Assembly: GCA_964469455.1 (NCBI GenBank)
Contig: CAYXZX010000089.1
Span: forward strand, 1-11,081
Reading direction: 5' to 3'
Length of the DNA: 11,081 nucleotides
Origin: Fen-999 sp964469455
Lineage (GTDB): Bacteria > Pseudomonadota > Gammaproteobacteria > Burkholderiales > Rhodocyclaceae
Shown: one piece after another, positions 1-6,561 of the stretch
How the letters are laid out: every line of letters starts with the position of its first letter
Position numbering within the stretch: position 1 is the first letter of the stretch
Translations under genes and position numbers: made by a program
Notes under the pieces: generated by a model
The model's input: only the letters and a program-made list of their open reading frames with translations
Databases searched by the model: none
What the model was told of the DNA's origin: nothing

Positions 1-1115
1 CGCAGTTCGCCGAAGGCGAAGCGCTCGGCGAGATCGGCCACGATGTCCATCTGCTCGGCCGTGGCGTCGCCCGGCGCCCGGCCCGGCGCTTTCAGGGAAA
101 GTGTCACGGCAGCGTAGCCCGGCTGGCGATGCGCGTGCGTGTTGGTCCGGATCCAGGCGGCAAACTCCTTGTCGAAGCGGCGCGAAAACTCGAAGCGGGC
201 ATCGAGCGGCTGCAGCGCTTCGTAGTCCGGCGGGGCGAAGTGGGCGGCGATGCGCTCGACCTCGTCATTGGTCAGCGTCTGGACGCCGCCGCGCAGGTGG
301 CGCCACTCCGCCTCGACCTGGCGCGCCATTTCGTCGATGCCCAGCGACTGGACGAGGATCTTGATGCGCGACTTGTAGAGATTGTCGCGGCGGCCGTTCA
401 GGTTATAGACGCGCAGCAGCGCCTCGGCATAGGTCAGCAGGTCCCGCCAGGGCAGGAAGTCGCGGACCACCTGGCCGATGAGGGGCGTGCGGCCCAAGCC
501 GCCGCCCACCCAGACGCGAAAACCGAGCTGGTCGTGATCATCCCTGAGCAGTTCGAAGCCGAGATCATGGGTGCGAACGCTGGCTGCATCGTCGGGCCCG
601 CCGGCGAACGCCACCTTGAACTTGCGCGGCAGGGCGACGAACTCGGGATGCAGGGTGGACCATTGCCGAAAGACCTCCGCCCACGGCCGCGGGTCGGCAA
701 CCTCGTTCGACGCGACGCCGGCCAGCGGATCGGTGGTGACGACGCGAATGCAACTGCCGGAACTCTGGATGGCGTGCATGTCCAACTTCGCCAGTTCGGC
801 AAGGATGTCGGGCACTTGATCCACCCGCACCCAGTTGAGTTGGAGGTTGTGGCGCGTGCTGAAATGGCCGACGCCACGGTCGTAGGTGCGGGTGATCCGT
901 GCCAGAAGACGCATCTGCCGCGCCGAGACCTGACCGTAGGGGATGGCGATGCGCAGCATGGGATTGTGACGCTGGAAATACAGGCCGTTCTGCAGGCGCA
1001 GCGGCCGGAACTGGTCTTCGCTCAGTTCGCCGGCCAGGTAGCGGCGCGTCTGGTCGCGGTATTGCGACACGCGCTCGGCGACGAGGCGCCGGTCTGAATC
1101 GTCATAGGTGTACAT
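1..1115 (-). CDS. cysI: Sulfite reductase hemoprotein, CysI/NirA family (N-terminal 371 residues; 3' end outside window)
   Basis: This is the N-terminal two thirds of a siroheme/[4Fe-4S] sulfite reductase subunit, which reduces sulfite to sulfide for cysteine synthesis in the cytoplasm. It begins MYTYDDSDRR at an ATG at 1115, preceded by a GAGGAA ribosome binding site. Residues about 30-110 match the ferredoxin-like half-domain of the family (LRLQNGLYFQRH, then TYDRGVGHFSTRHNLQLNW). The anion and siroheme-binding basic residues of the family are visible as R88 in STRHN, R124 in CIRVVTTD, and K165 and K167 in LPRKFKVAF, which I align with E. coli CysI R83, R153, K215 and K217. The second half-domain starts near residue 300. 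The four cluster cysteines lie beyond the window, so they cannot be checked. It sits 28 bp downstream of a TauE/SafE exporter gene and next to a cysB-type regulator, which favours sulfite over nitrite as substrate. An assimilatory ferredoxin-nitrite reductase is the main alternative. Confidence 0.93.
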   Translation of the reverse strand, partial: MYTYDDSDRRLVAERVSQYRDQTRRYLAGELSEDQFRPLRLQNGLYFQRHNPMLRIAIPYGQVSARQMRLLARITRTYDRGVGHFSTRHNLQLNWVRVDQVPDILAELAKLDMHAIQSSGSCIRVVTTDPLAGVASNEVADPRPWAEVFRQWSTLHPEFVALPRKFKVAFAGGPDDAASVRTHDLGFELLRDDHDQLGFRVWVGGGLGRTPLIGQVVRDFLPWRDLLTYAEALLRVYNLNGRRDNLYKSRIKILVQSLGIDEMARQVEAEWRHLRGGVQTLTNDEVERIAAHFAPPDYEALQPLDARFEFSRRFDKEFAAWIRTNTHAHRQPGYAAVTLSLKAPGRAPGDATAEQMDIVADLAERFAFGEL

Positions 1116-1121
1116 GCAAGG

Positions 1122-1127
1122 TTCCTC
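1122..1127 (-). promoter_or_regulatory. Ribosome binding site of cysI
   Basis: Read on the minus strand this is GAGGAA, six bases before the ATG at 1115. It is one of the clearest Shine-Dalgarno sequences in the window and fixes the cysI start. It lies in the 28 bp gap after the exporter stop codon, so cysI can be translated efficiently from a shared transcript. Confidence 0.7.
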
Positions 1128-1143
1128 GCGATCTCGAAGGATT

Positions 1144-1938
1144 TCAGGCGGCGATCAGCTTGCCGCCGGCCAGCACCAGCATGCCGGCGAGGGTTGGGCG
1201 CAACAGCCGCTCCGGAATGCGGTGCGCGAGGTGGCTGCCGATCAGCACGCCGGGCAGCGAGCCGGCCAGCAGCGTCGCCAGCAACGTCCAGTCGATGCTG
1301 CCCAGCCACCAGTGGCCAAGGCCGGCCACCAGCGTCAGCGGCACGGCATGGGCTAGGTCGGCGCCGACGATGCGAATCGCCGCCAGGCCGGGATAGAGCA
1401 GCAGCAGCGCCGTGACGCCCAGCGCCCCCGCGCCGACCGAGGTCAACGCCACCAGCGAGCCGAGAATCGCGCCGACCAGCACCGTCGGCCACGCCCGGGT
1501 CGCCGCCGGCGCTGCCAGTGCTGCCGTCGTCGGCCCGGCACGCCGGCCGGCCCAAGCGAGCAGGCGGCGCCGGAACAGCAACACGCCGGCCGTCAGCAAC
1601 AGCGCAACGCCGAGAAAGCTGGCAATGGTCTGCTGGGCGCCGCCGAGGCCGCCGGGCACGAGCTTGGCGACCAACAGCAGCGTCAGGAGGGCCGCCGGCA
1701 GGCTGCCGGCCGCGAGGCGCCGCACGATGATCCAATCGACGCGGCCCCGCCGGGCATGCACCCAGGTTCCGCCCGATTTGGTGATCGCCGCGTAGAGCAG
1801 ATCGGTGCCGACGGCCGTGGCTGGCGCCACGCCGAACAGCAGGACCAGCAAAGGCGTCATCAGCGCGCCGCCGCCCACGCCGGTAACGCCGACTATGGCG
1901 CCGACCGCGAAGCCGGAAAAGATTTGTGCGATATCCAT
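1144..1938 (-). CDS. TauE/SafE-family membrane protein, probable sulfite or organosulfonate exporter
   Basis: A 264-residue, very hydrophobic protein with about eight predicted membrane segments. It shows the two-repeat layout of the TauE/SafE family. The first repeat has GVTGVGGGALMTPLL (residues 17-31) followed by AVGTDLLYAAITKSGG (42-57). The second has SVGAGALGVTALLLLYPG (167-184) followed by IVGADLAHAVPLTLVAG (190-206). A polar Ala/Arg-rich loop (about 123-150) joins the halves. Members export sulfite, sulfoacetate or related anions, or are uncharacterised. The substrate here is inferred from context: the stop lies 28 bp before cysI on the same strand, and a CysB-type regulator is divergent. 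A role in removing excess toxic sulfite, or in moving a sulfur oxyanion for cysI, fits. The ATG at 1938 starts the first membrane segment directly. Its ribosome site is weak (CAGG). Family assignment is firm, substrate is not. Confidence 0.88.
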   Translation of the reverse strand: MDIAQIFSGFAVGAIVGVTGVGGGALMTPLLVLLFGVAPATAVGTDLLYAAITKSGGTWVHARRGRVDWIIVRRLAAGSLPAALLTLLLVAKLVPGGLGGAQQTIASFLGVALLLTAGVLLFRRRLLAWAGRRAGPTTAALAAPAATRAWPTVLVGAILGSLVALTSVGAGALGVTALLLLYPGLAAIRIVGADLAHAVPLTLVAGLGHWWLGSIDWTLLATLLAGSLPGVLIGSHLAHRIPERLLRPTLAGMLVLAGGKLIAA

Positions 1939-1987
1939 GCTGAGCCTGATGTCCGGAAATTGAGCGATTTCGGCGCATCGTAGCGAC

Positions 1988-2030
1988 TGACTTTCGGCGT
2001 GAAAAATACTTTATAGTCACATTCATATAA
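1988..2030. promoter_or_regulatory. Divergent promoter/operator region with inverted repeat TTATA-N10-TATAA (2011-2030)
   Basis: The 105 bp between the exporter gene and the cysB-type gene (1939-2043) becomes AT-rich from about 2001. It holds TTATA at 2011-2015 and its exact inverse TATAA at 2026-2030. That size and spacing suit a LysR-type operator, and CysB sites are AT-rich. On the plus strand TATAGT (2012-2017) could be a -10 with TGACTT (1988-1993) as -35, spacer 18. The repeat would then cover the -10, fitting autorepression. On the minus strand TATAAA (2010-2015) could be a -10 for the exporter-cysI unit. It has no good -35, fitting an activator-dependent promoter. The repeat is seen; the regulatory reading is inference. 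Confidence 0.5.
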
Positions 2031-2043
2031 CCCGTAGCTATAT

Positions 2044-2985
2044 ATGAACCTTCAGCAGTTGCGCTACCTGCACGAAATCGCCCGCCGTGGCCTGAATGTT
2101 TCGGAGGCGGCGGCGGCACTTTTTACGTCGCAACCGGGCGTCTCGAAACAGGTACGCCTGCTGGAAGAAGAACTGGGCGTGACGATTTTCGAGCGCAGCG
2201 GCAAGCGGTTTACCGGCATCACCGAACCGGGGCGACAGGTACTCGACATCGTCGACCGCATGCTCGACGACGCCCGCAACCTCAAGCGGGTCGGCGAGGA
2301 ATATGCCGGCGAGGCGAGCGGCACGCTGGACGTGGCGACGACCCACACCCAGGCGCGCTACCTGCTTCCGCCGATCGTCAAGCGCTTCATGGCGCGCTAC
2401 CCGCGCGTACGCTTGCGGCTCCATCAGGGCAATCCGCACCAGGTCGCCGACTGGGTCGCCACCGGTGATGCCGACCTCGGCATTGCCACGGAAGCGCTGG
2501 CGGGCGCGGCCACGCTGGTCACCCTGCCCTGCTACCGCTGGTCGCACATCCTGGTCGCGCCGCGCGGCCATCCCCTGGACAATGCTGTTCCGATCACGCT
2601 GGCCCGGCTCGCCGAATGGCCGCTGATCACCTACGACCCAACCTTCACCGGCCGTGCCCGCATCGACCAGGCCTTCGAACGGGCCGGCATCGCGCCCAAT
2701 ATCGTGCTCACCGCCGTCGATTCGGACGTGATCAAGACCTATGTCGAACTGGGCCTGGGCATCGGCATCATCGCCGAAATGGCCTTCGATCCGGCGCGCG
2801 ATGCCGGCCTGACGGCCATCGCCTCGGAACACCTGTTCGAGGCAAGCACGACGCGGCTGGGCATCCGGCGCGGCAGCTGGCTGCGCCGTTTCGACTATGA
2901 ATTCATTGAACTGTTCGCCCCGCAACTCACCCGACGCATCGTGGACATGACGTTGAAGGGCGGCGGCGAGGACCCCGGGCTATAG
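2044..2985 (+). CDS. cysB: CysB-type LysR-family transcriptional regulator of sulfur assimilation
   Basis: A 313-residue LysR regulator that matches E. coli CysB (324 residues) along its length as I remember that sequence. The N-terminal winged helix-turn-helix (residues 1-60) contains LNVSEAAAALFTSQPGVSKQVR and MNLQQLRYLHEIA. The effector domain contains ATTHTQARYLLPP (98-110), GDADLGIATEAL (141-152), TFTGR (200-204) and SDVIKTYVELGLGIGIIAEMA (227-247). Sulfate-contacting residues known from the CysB effector domain are all present: T100, T102, Q103, T149 and T202. CysB activates sulfate uptake and reduction genes with O-acetylserine or N-acetylserine as inducer; sulfide or thiosulfate opposes this. 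Here the neighbours are an exporter and cysI, divergently placed. The paralogue Cbl is the main alternative. The ATG at 2044 gives the canonical N-terminus, although no Shine-Dalgarno sequence precedes it. Confidence 0.94.
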   Translation: MNLQQLRYLHEIARRGLNVSEAAAALFTSQPGVSKQVRLLEEELGVTIFERSGKRFTGITEPGRQVLDIVDRMLDDARNLKRVGEEYAGEASGTLDVATTHTQARYLLPPIVKRFMARYPRVRLRLHQGNPHQVADWVATGDADLGIATEALAGAATLVTLPCYRWSHILVAPRGHPLDNAVPITLARLAEWPLITYDPTFTGRARIDQAFERAGIAPNIVLTAVDSDVIKTYVELGLGIGIIAEMAFDPARDAGLTAIASEHLFEASTTRLGIRRGSWLRRFDYEFIELFAPQLTRRIVDMTLKGGGEDPGL

Positions 2986-3002
2986 CGCCCGCCGGTACGC
3001 CT

Positions 3003-3881
3003 TCACTGGTCGGACGAGCCCTGCGCGGCCCACAGATGGGCTGCCATCAGGGCGCGCCACGGCGAAAACGCCGACAGCCAGTCGCGCGCCTGGGCTTCGC
3101 CGATTTTTCCGGTCACATCGAGCAGGCCCTGCAGGCCGCGTCGCACCGCCACGTCGCCGTGCAGCGAGCCGTCGAGCCAGCCGAAGCCCCTGAGCAGCGT
3201 GTAATCGACTGTCCATGGGCCGATGCCGCGCACGGCGAGCAAGCGCTCGCGCGCCAGCGCAGCCGGGAGAACTTCCAGCCAGTCATCGAGCGGCAGCGAC
3301 CGATCCATGGCCTGACGCGCAACGGCGAGCAACGCGGCCGCCTTGGCGCCGGAATACCCGGCCAGCCGCAGCGTTTCCTCGCCCAGCGCCGCAACCCGGC
3401 GGGCATCCGGATAGCAACACAAACCGCTCGAGTGCCGCGCGCCGCTGGCGGCAATCAGCTTGCGCCGTACCGCCACCGCAGCCTTGACGCTGACCTGCTG
3501 GCCCGTAATCGCCCAGGTCAGGGCCTCGAACGGCGTCGCCGCCACCGGCACGCGCAGGCCGCGATGGCGCTCGATCAGGCGGCCAACCGTCGGATGGTGG
3601 ATGAATTTCCTTTCGAAACCGTCGACATCCTGATCCAGGCCCAGCATCCGCCGCATCAGCCGCTCGAGCGCCGGCGCGCCCGAAGAACCGGCCTGGCCAT
3701 CGACATCGAGTTCAGCCTCGACGGCGCTCGACAAGAAGCGCAAAGTCAGCCGTGCCGGCACGCCGTTCCAGATGATGCCCTTGTCCAGGCGGTCGCCGGC
3801 TACCCGTTCCGCCACTTCCTGAGGGTCGCGCCGATGGAAGGCCAGGATATCGCTGGGCCTGAAGCGACGCGGCAGCGGCAT
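3003..3881 (-). CDS. alkA: DNA-3-methyladenine glycosylase II, AlkA-type (HhH-GPD superfamily)
   Basis: A base-excision repair enzyme that removes alkylated purines from DNA. I place the start at the ATG at 3881 (MPLPRRFRPSDILAFHRRD), giving 292 residues. The frame stays open to a TTG at 3905 that would add eight residues and overlap the upstream stop; neither start has a good ribosome site. Residues about 1-110 fit the AlkA N-terminal domain. The helix-hairpin-helix GPD domain follows: TPFEALTWAITGQQVSVKAA (116-135), the hairpin LLAVRGIGPWTVDY (214-227), and HGDVAVRRGL, whose Asp (residue 243) aligns with catalytic D238 of E. coli AlkA. FSPWRALMAAHLW near the end is the usual family ending. 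The N-terminal domain and absence of FeS cysteines distinguish it from MutY/Nth relatives. It is last in the def-fmt-FUSC direction, 20 bp after the FUSC stop, and convergent with cysB across 17 bp. No Ada-type promoter is visible. Confidence 0.9.
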   Translation of the reverse strand: MPLPRRFRPSDILAFHRRDPQEVAERVAGDRLDKGIIWNGVPARLTLRFLSSAVEAELDVDGQAGSSGAPALERLMRRMLGLDQDVDGFERKFIHHPTVGRLIERHRGLRVPVAATPFEALTWAITGQQVSVKAAVAVRRKLIAASGARHSSGLCCYPDARRVAALGEETLRLAGYSGAKAAALLAVARQAMDRSLPLDDWLEVLPAALARERLLAVRGIGPWTVDYTLLRGFGWLDGSLHGDVAVRRGLQGLLDVTGKIGEAQARDWLSAFSPWRALMAAHLWAAQGSSDQ

Positions 3882-3901
3882 GGCGCAGCGCAATCCGCGG
3901 C

Positions 3902-4996
3902 TCAAGGCGTCAGGCGCCGGGGAATGAGGCGTCGAAGCTGGCGGCCAAAAAGTTCGCGGAAACGCGGGCTATGCATGCAGGCGCCCCCGGCCAGACCGAC
4001 GACGCAACCGAGCGCGGTATCAAAGAAGCGCGACTGCAGCATGATCATCGGCGAACTGCCGCCAATGCCGCTGGCTTCGGCCAGCAGCAAGGTCAGCGGC
4101 GTGATGAAGACGACGGCCAGTCCGTAGTGACGCACCACGAGGGTTTCGATCAGGAAAGTCAGCGCGGTCAACAACAGCGCTACATGCCAGTGGCCGAGAG
4201 GCAGCGCCAGCAATCCCAGCGACAGCAGCAGGCCGACGGCGGTGCCGGCGATGCGCTGCAGCTGCTTGTTCCAGACCGCACGCAGCGACATTTCCTGCAT
4301 GACCGCGAGGCAGCTCACCGGCACCCAGTAGGGCCGCTCGAGTTGCAATACCTGCGCCAGCGCCAGCGAAACGGCAACCAATACGCCGATCACGACGGAG
4401 TCGAGCACCACGTAGTCGAACGTGGCGACCGGTGGCGCCGCCACCGGCTGGGGCGCCTGCAGGCGCAGGATATGCACGCTGTAGAAGAACGCGATCAGGA
4501 CGGCGAGCAAGCCGCCCATGGCGAACAGCCCGACCCGCAGCGGAATCTCAAGCACCTCGCCGGGTGTATAGGCGGCAATCGCTGCCGCCATCACGAAAAA
4601 CAGGCTGCCCGGCGGCCCGATCCGGTAGTAGCGCAACACCATGGTCGCCAGGATGGTGGTGAACGCCAGCAGGACCACGATCAGCGGTGGAAAGAAATGG
4701 CTCATCACCCCCAGTGCATGGCACGCGGTCATGCCGAATGCGCAGGCCATGAGCCAGACCATGCGGTGATGCAACGGCGTGCGCGGCATATAGACGAAGA
4801 CCAGCCCGCCCAGCGACGAGATCAAGCCGTAGTCGAGGCGGCCGAACCAGGCACCGACCATGAGCGGCAGACCGGAGGCCAGGGCGGCGCCGAATGGCAT
4901 CTGCCAGCGACGATCACTGGCATTGACGGTGGCGAACTGGCGCCATTCCGAGCGCACCAGCGCCAGGAACCGGGCCCGGGCATTCCCGGCGCTCAA
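3902..4996 (-). CDS. FUSC-family integral membrane protein (fusaric acid resistance/aromatic acid exporter-like)
   Basis: A membrane protein of about 364 residues with two hydrophobic halves. Membrane segments lie at roughly 35-50, 55-70, 80-95, 103-121, 131-144 and 155-172. A short Pro/Ala linker (180-192) follows, then segments at about 196-215, 222-235, 248-267, 270-287, 290-306 and 325-340. The second half carries ERPYWVPVSCLAVMQ (220-234) and LQRIAGTAVGLLL (246-258), the signature of the FUSC_2-type domain found in fusaric acid resistance and YccS/AaeB-like proteins. It probably exports aromatic or other organic acids; no substrate can be read from sequence. The start is uncertain. No ATG lies between the fmt stop and the first membrane segment. 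The TTG at 4996 is my choice because it leaves a full N-terminus clear of fmt. A GTG at 4957 and an ATG at 4900 are alternatives. The frame stays open back to 5230 inside fmt, which I take as chance. Confidence 0.8.
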   Translation of the reverse strand: MSAGNARARFLALVRSEWRQFATVNASDRRWQMPFGAALASGLPLMVGAWFGRLDYGLISSLGGLVFVYMPRTPLHHRMVWLMACAFGMTACHALGVMSHFFPPLIVVLLAFTTILATMVLRYYRIGPPGSLFFVMAAAIAAYTPGEVLEIPLRVGLFAMGGLLAVLIAFFYSVHILRLQAPQPVAAPPVATFDYVVLDSVVIGVLVAVSLALAQVLQLERPYWVPVSCLAVMQEMSLRAVWNKQLQRIAGTAVGLLLSLGLLALPLGHWHVALLLTALTFLIETLVVRHYGLAVVFITPLTLLLAEASGIGGSSPMIMLQSRFFDTALGCVVGLAGGACMHSPRFRELFGRQLRRLIPRRLTP

Positions 4997-5036
4997 GGAA
5001 GAACCCCGGCTCCGGTTGGCTGGAATGCGGGGTCGC

Positions 5037-5966
5037 TCACGATGCGGCGCAGTCGAATCGACTGCCGACCGCGAGGGAAAATCCGCGCAGCAGGTCGACC
5101 ACCGGCAGGCGCTTGCCGCCGGGCTTCTGGGCCTCGCCGACACGAAGGAAACCAGCCCCGCAGGCGATGACGATACCCTGGCCGTCGGCGGACACCACCG
5201 TGCCCGGCACGCCGGTTCCCGGCTCGGCAACCGCAGTCCAGAGCTTGAGGGTCACGCCATCGACCACCCCGGCGGCGCCGGGAAACGGATCGAAAGCCCG
5301 GATGCGTCGTGCCAGTTCGTCGGCCGGTCGATTGAAATCGAGCATGGCTTCGGCCTTGTCGATCTTGTTGGCGTAGGTGACACCTTCCGCCGGCTGCGGC
5401 ACGGCCTTCAATTCATCGAAGCGCTTCAGGGCATCGACCACCAGACGCGCACCGAGCGCGGCCAGCTTGTCGTGCAGCCTCGCGGCATTGTCGTCCGGCG
5501 CGATCGGCAGGCTTTCCCGAAGCAGCATGGGCCCGGAATCCAGCCCCGCCTCGACGCCCATGATGGTGACGCCGGTCTCGGCATCGCCGGCCTCGATGGC
5601 GCGCTGGATCGGCGCCGCGCCGCGCCAGCGCGGCAGCAGCGAGGCATGGATGTTGAGGCAGCCCAAGCGCGGGATGTCGAGCACCGCCTGCGGCAGGATC
5701 AAGCCGTAAGCGGCAATCACCAGCACGTCGGGCGCCGCGGCGATGATGGCCTGGTGCGTCGCCGGATCCTTCAGCCGTTCCGGTTGGTGCACGGCGATGC
5801 CGTGCCGGACCGCAAGCTGCTTGACCGGGCTGGGCTGGAGCTTCTGCCCGCGTCCCGAGGGCCGGTCCGGCTGCGTGAGTACCAGCGGCACTTCGAAGCC
5901 GGCCTCAATGATCGCCCGTAGCGCCAGCCTTGCAAACTCCGGCGTGCCGCCGAAACTGACTTTCAC
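5037..5966 (-). CDS. fmt: Methionyl-tRNA formyltransferase
   Basis: Fmt transfers a formyl group from 10-formyltetrahydrofolate to the amino group of initiator Met-tRNA in the cytoplasm. The 309 residues are close to the usual length. The N-terminal catalytic domain shows FGGTPEFA (5-12), TQPDRPSGRGQKLQPSPVKQ (31-50), the core NIHASLLPRWRGAAPI (105-120) with N105 and H107, and GLDSGPML (141-148) with D143. These three correspond to the catalytic N106, H108 and D144 of E. coli. The C-terminal OB-like domain starts near residue 205 (YANKIDKAEAMLDF; RAFDPFPGA) and ends in LPVVDLLRGF. The start codon is GTG, overlapping the def stop as GTGA, so translation is probably coupled. The common FAGTPEFA motif reads FGGTPEFA here, a mild change. 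def upstream is its functional partner. Confidence 0.97.
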   Translation of the reverse strand: MKVSFGGTPEFARLALRAIIEAGFEVPLVLTQPDRPSGRGQKLQPSPVKQLAVRHGIAVHQPERLKDPATHQAIIAAAPDVLVIAAYGLILPQAVLDIPRLGCLNIHASLLPRWRGAAPIQRAIEAGDAETGVTIMGVEAGLDSGPMLLRESLPIAPDDNAARLHDKLAALGARLVVDALKRFDELKAVPQPAEGVTYANKIDKAEAMLDFNRPADELARRIRAFDPFPGAAGVVDGVTLKLWTAVAEPGTGVPGTVVSADGQGIVIACGAGFLRVGEAQKPGGKRLPVVDLLRGFSLAVGSRFDCAAS

Positions 5967-6466
5967 GCAGTGATTCTCGCCTTCTTGGCCAGCTTGGCCT
6001 TGATGCGGTTCTGTTTGAGCATGGAGAGATACTCGACGAACACCTTGCCCTGCAGGTGATCCATCTCATGTTGCACGCAGACCGCCAGCAAGTCCTCGGC
6101 CTCGAGCTCGAATGGCATGCCGTCGAGGCCGAGGGCGCGCACCTTGACCTTCTGCGAACGCTTGACCGTTTCGTAGATGCCCGGCACCGAAAGACAGCCC
6201 TCCTCGCCTTCGCATTCGCCGTCGCGCGCAAGGATTTGCGGATTGATCAAGGTCAGCAGCTTCGACTTGTCCTCGGAGACGTCTATGACGATCAGCTGTT
6301 CGTGCACGTTCACCTGCGTCGCGGCGAGACCGATGCCAGGGGCTTCGTACATGGTCTCGGCCATGTCGGCGGCGAGTTGGCGGATGCGATAGTCCACCAC
6401 GGCCACCGGCTTCGCCTTGGTGTGGAGCCGGGGATCGGGATAGCGCAAAATGGGCAATAAGGCCAT
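5963..6466 (-). CDS. def: Peptide deformylase
   Basis: This metalloenzyme removes the N-formyl group from nascent proteins, completing the cycle begun by Fmt. The 167 residues are the usual bacterial length. All three signature motifs are intact: GIGLAATQV (44-52), EGCLSVPG (89-96) with metal ligand C91, and QHEMDHLQGKVF (132-143) with ligands H133 and H137 and catalytic E134. The N-terminus MALLPILRYPDPRL is typical, so the ATG at 6466 is secure even though the bases before it (a T-run) hold no clear Shine-Dalgarno sequence. It is first of a minus-strand group with fmt, the FUSC gene and alkA, and divergent from the LysM-dprA group. Confidence 0.98.
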   Translation of the reverse strand: MALLPILRYPDPRLHTKAKPVAVVDYRIRQLAADMAETMYEAPGIGLAATQVNVHEQLIVIDVSEDKSKLLTLINPQILARDGECEGEEGCLSVPGIYETVKRSQKVKVRALGLDGMPFELEAEDLLAVCVQHEMDHLQGKVFVEYLSMLKQNRIKAKLAKKARITA

Positions 6467-6477
6467 AAAAGAACTGC

Positions 6478-6486
6478 TGATATGAT
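6478..6486 (+). promoter_or_regulatory. Possible extended -10 promoter for the LysM-dprA-smg-topB group
   Basis: TGA followed by TATGAT is an extended -10 element matching TATAAT at five of six positions. It lies in the 95 bp divergent gap and about 76 bases before the LysM gene start. No good -35 is present, but an extended -10 can work without one. Transcription would start near 6493. No comparably good promoter for def is visible on the other strand. Assigned by eye only. Confidence 0.35.
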
Positions 6487-6499
6487 TGTTGCCTACAGA

Positions 6500-6542
6500 T
6501 TTCGCCGGCAGAATCGATAATGATGAAGCCGTTTCGCCGGCA
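6500..6542 (+). repeat. Two direct copies of TTTCGCCGGCA in the def/LysM leader
   Basis: The 11-base sequence TTTCGCCGGCA occurs at 6500-6510 and again at 6532-6542. Start-to-start spacing is 32 bases, about three turns of the helix. Both copies lie between the possible promoter and the LysM ribosome binding site. They contain the palindrome GCCGGC. They could be a tandem protein-binding site. GCCGGC is common in this GC-rich genome, so chance is a real possibility. Confidence 0.35.
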
Positions 6543-6548
6543 TCAACG

Positions 6549-6553
6549 AAGGA
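6549..6553 (+). promoter_or_regulatory. Ribosome binding site deciding the LysM-protein start
   Basis: AAGGA lies eight bases before the ATG at 6562. It selects this start over the in-frame ATG pair at 6520/6523, which has no such site. The downstream start also places a signal peptide at the very N-terminus, as expected for an exported protein. Confidence 0.6.
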
Positions 6554-6561
6554 TTCAGGCC

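Noticed and set aside
129..1097. Long plus-strand open frame of 322 codons opposite cysI
   Set aside because: It is the antisense of a clearly conserved sulfite reductase. Its translation is rich in Arg, Ala and Gly with no domain, as expected opposite GC-rich codons.
2955..3022. Imperfect GC-rich hairpin between convergent cysB and alkA as a bidirectional terminator
   Set aside because: The arms (GAAGGGCGGCGGCG and a partner ending CGCCTTC) pair only with bulges, lie partly in coding sequence and have no T-run on either side.
5040..5230. N-terminal extension of the FUSC protein into fmt
   Set aside because: The extra 60-odd residues are Arg, Ser and Pro rich, lie antiphase to conserved fmt codons and add nothing membrane-like.
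3036..5921. Plus-strand open frames (3036-4127, 3971-5170, 4860-5921) opposite alkA, the FUSC gene and fmt
   Set aside because: All lie antisense to recognised genes, overlap one another, and have low-complexity translations rich in Arg, Gln and His.
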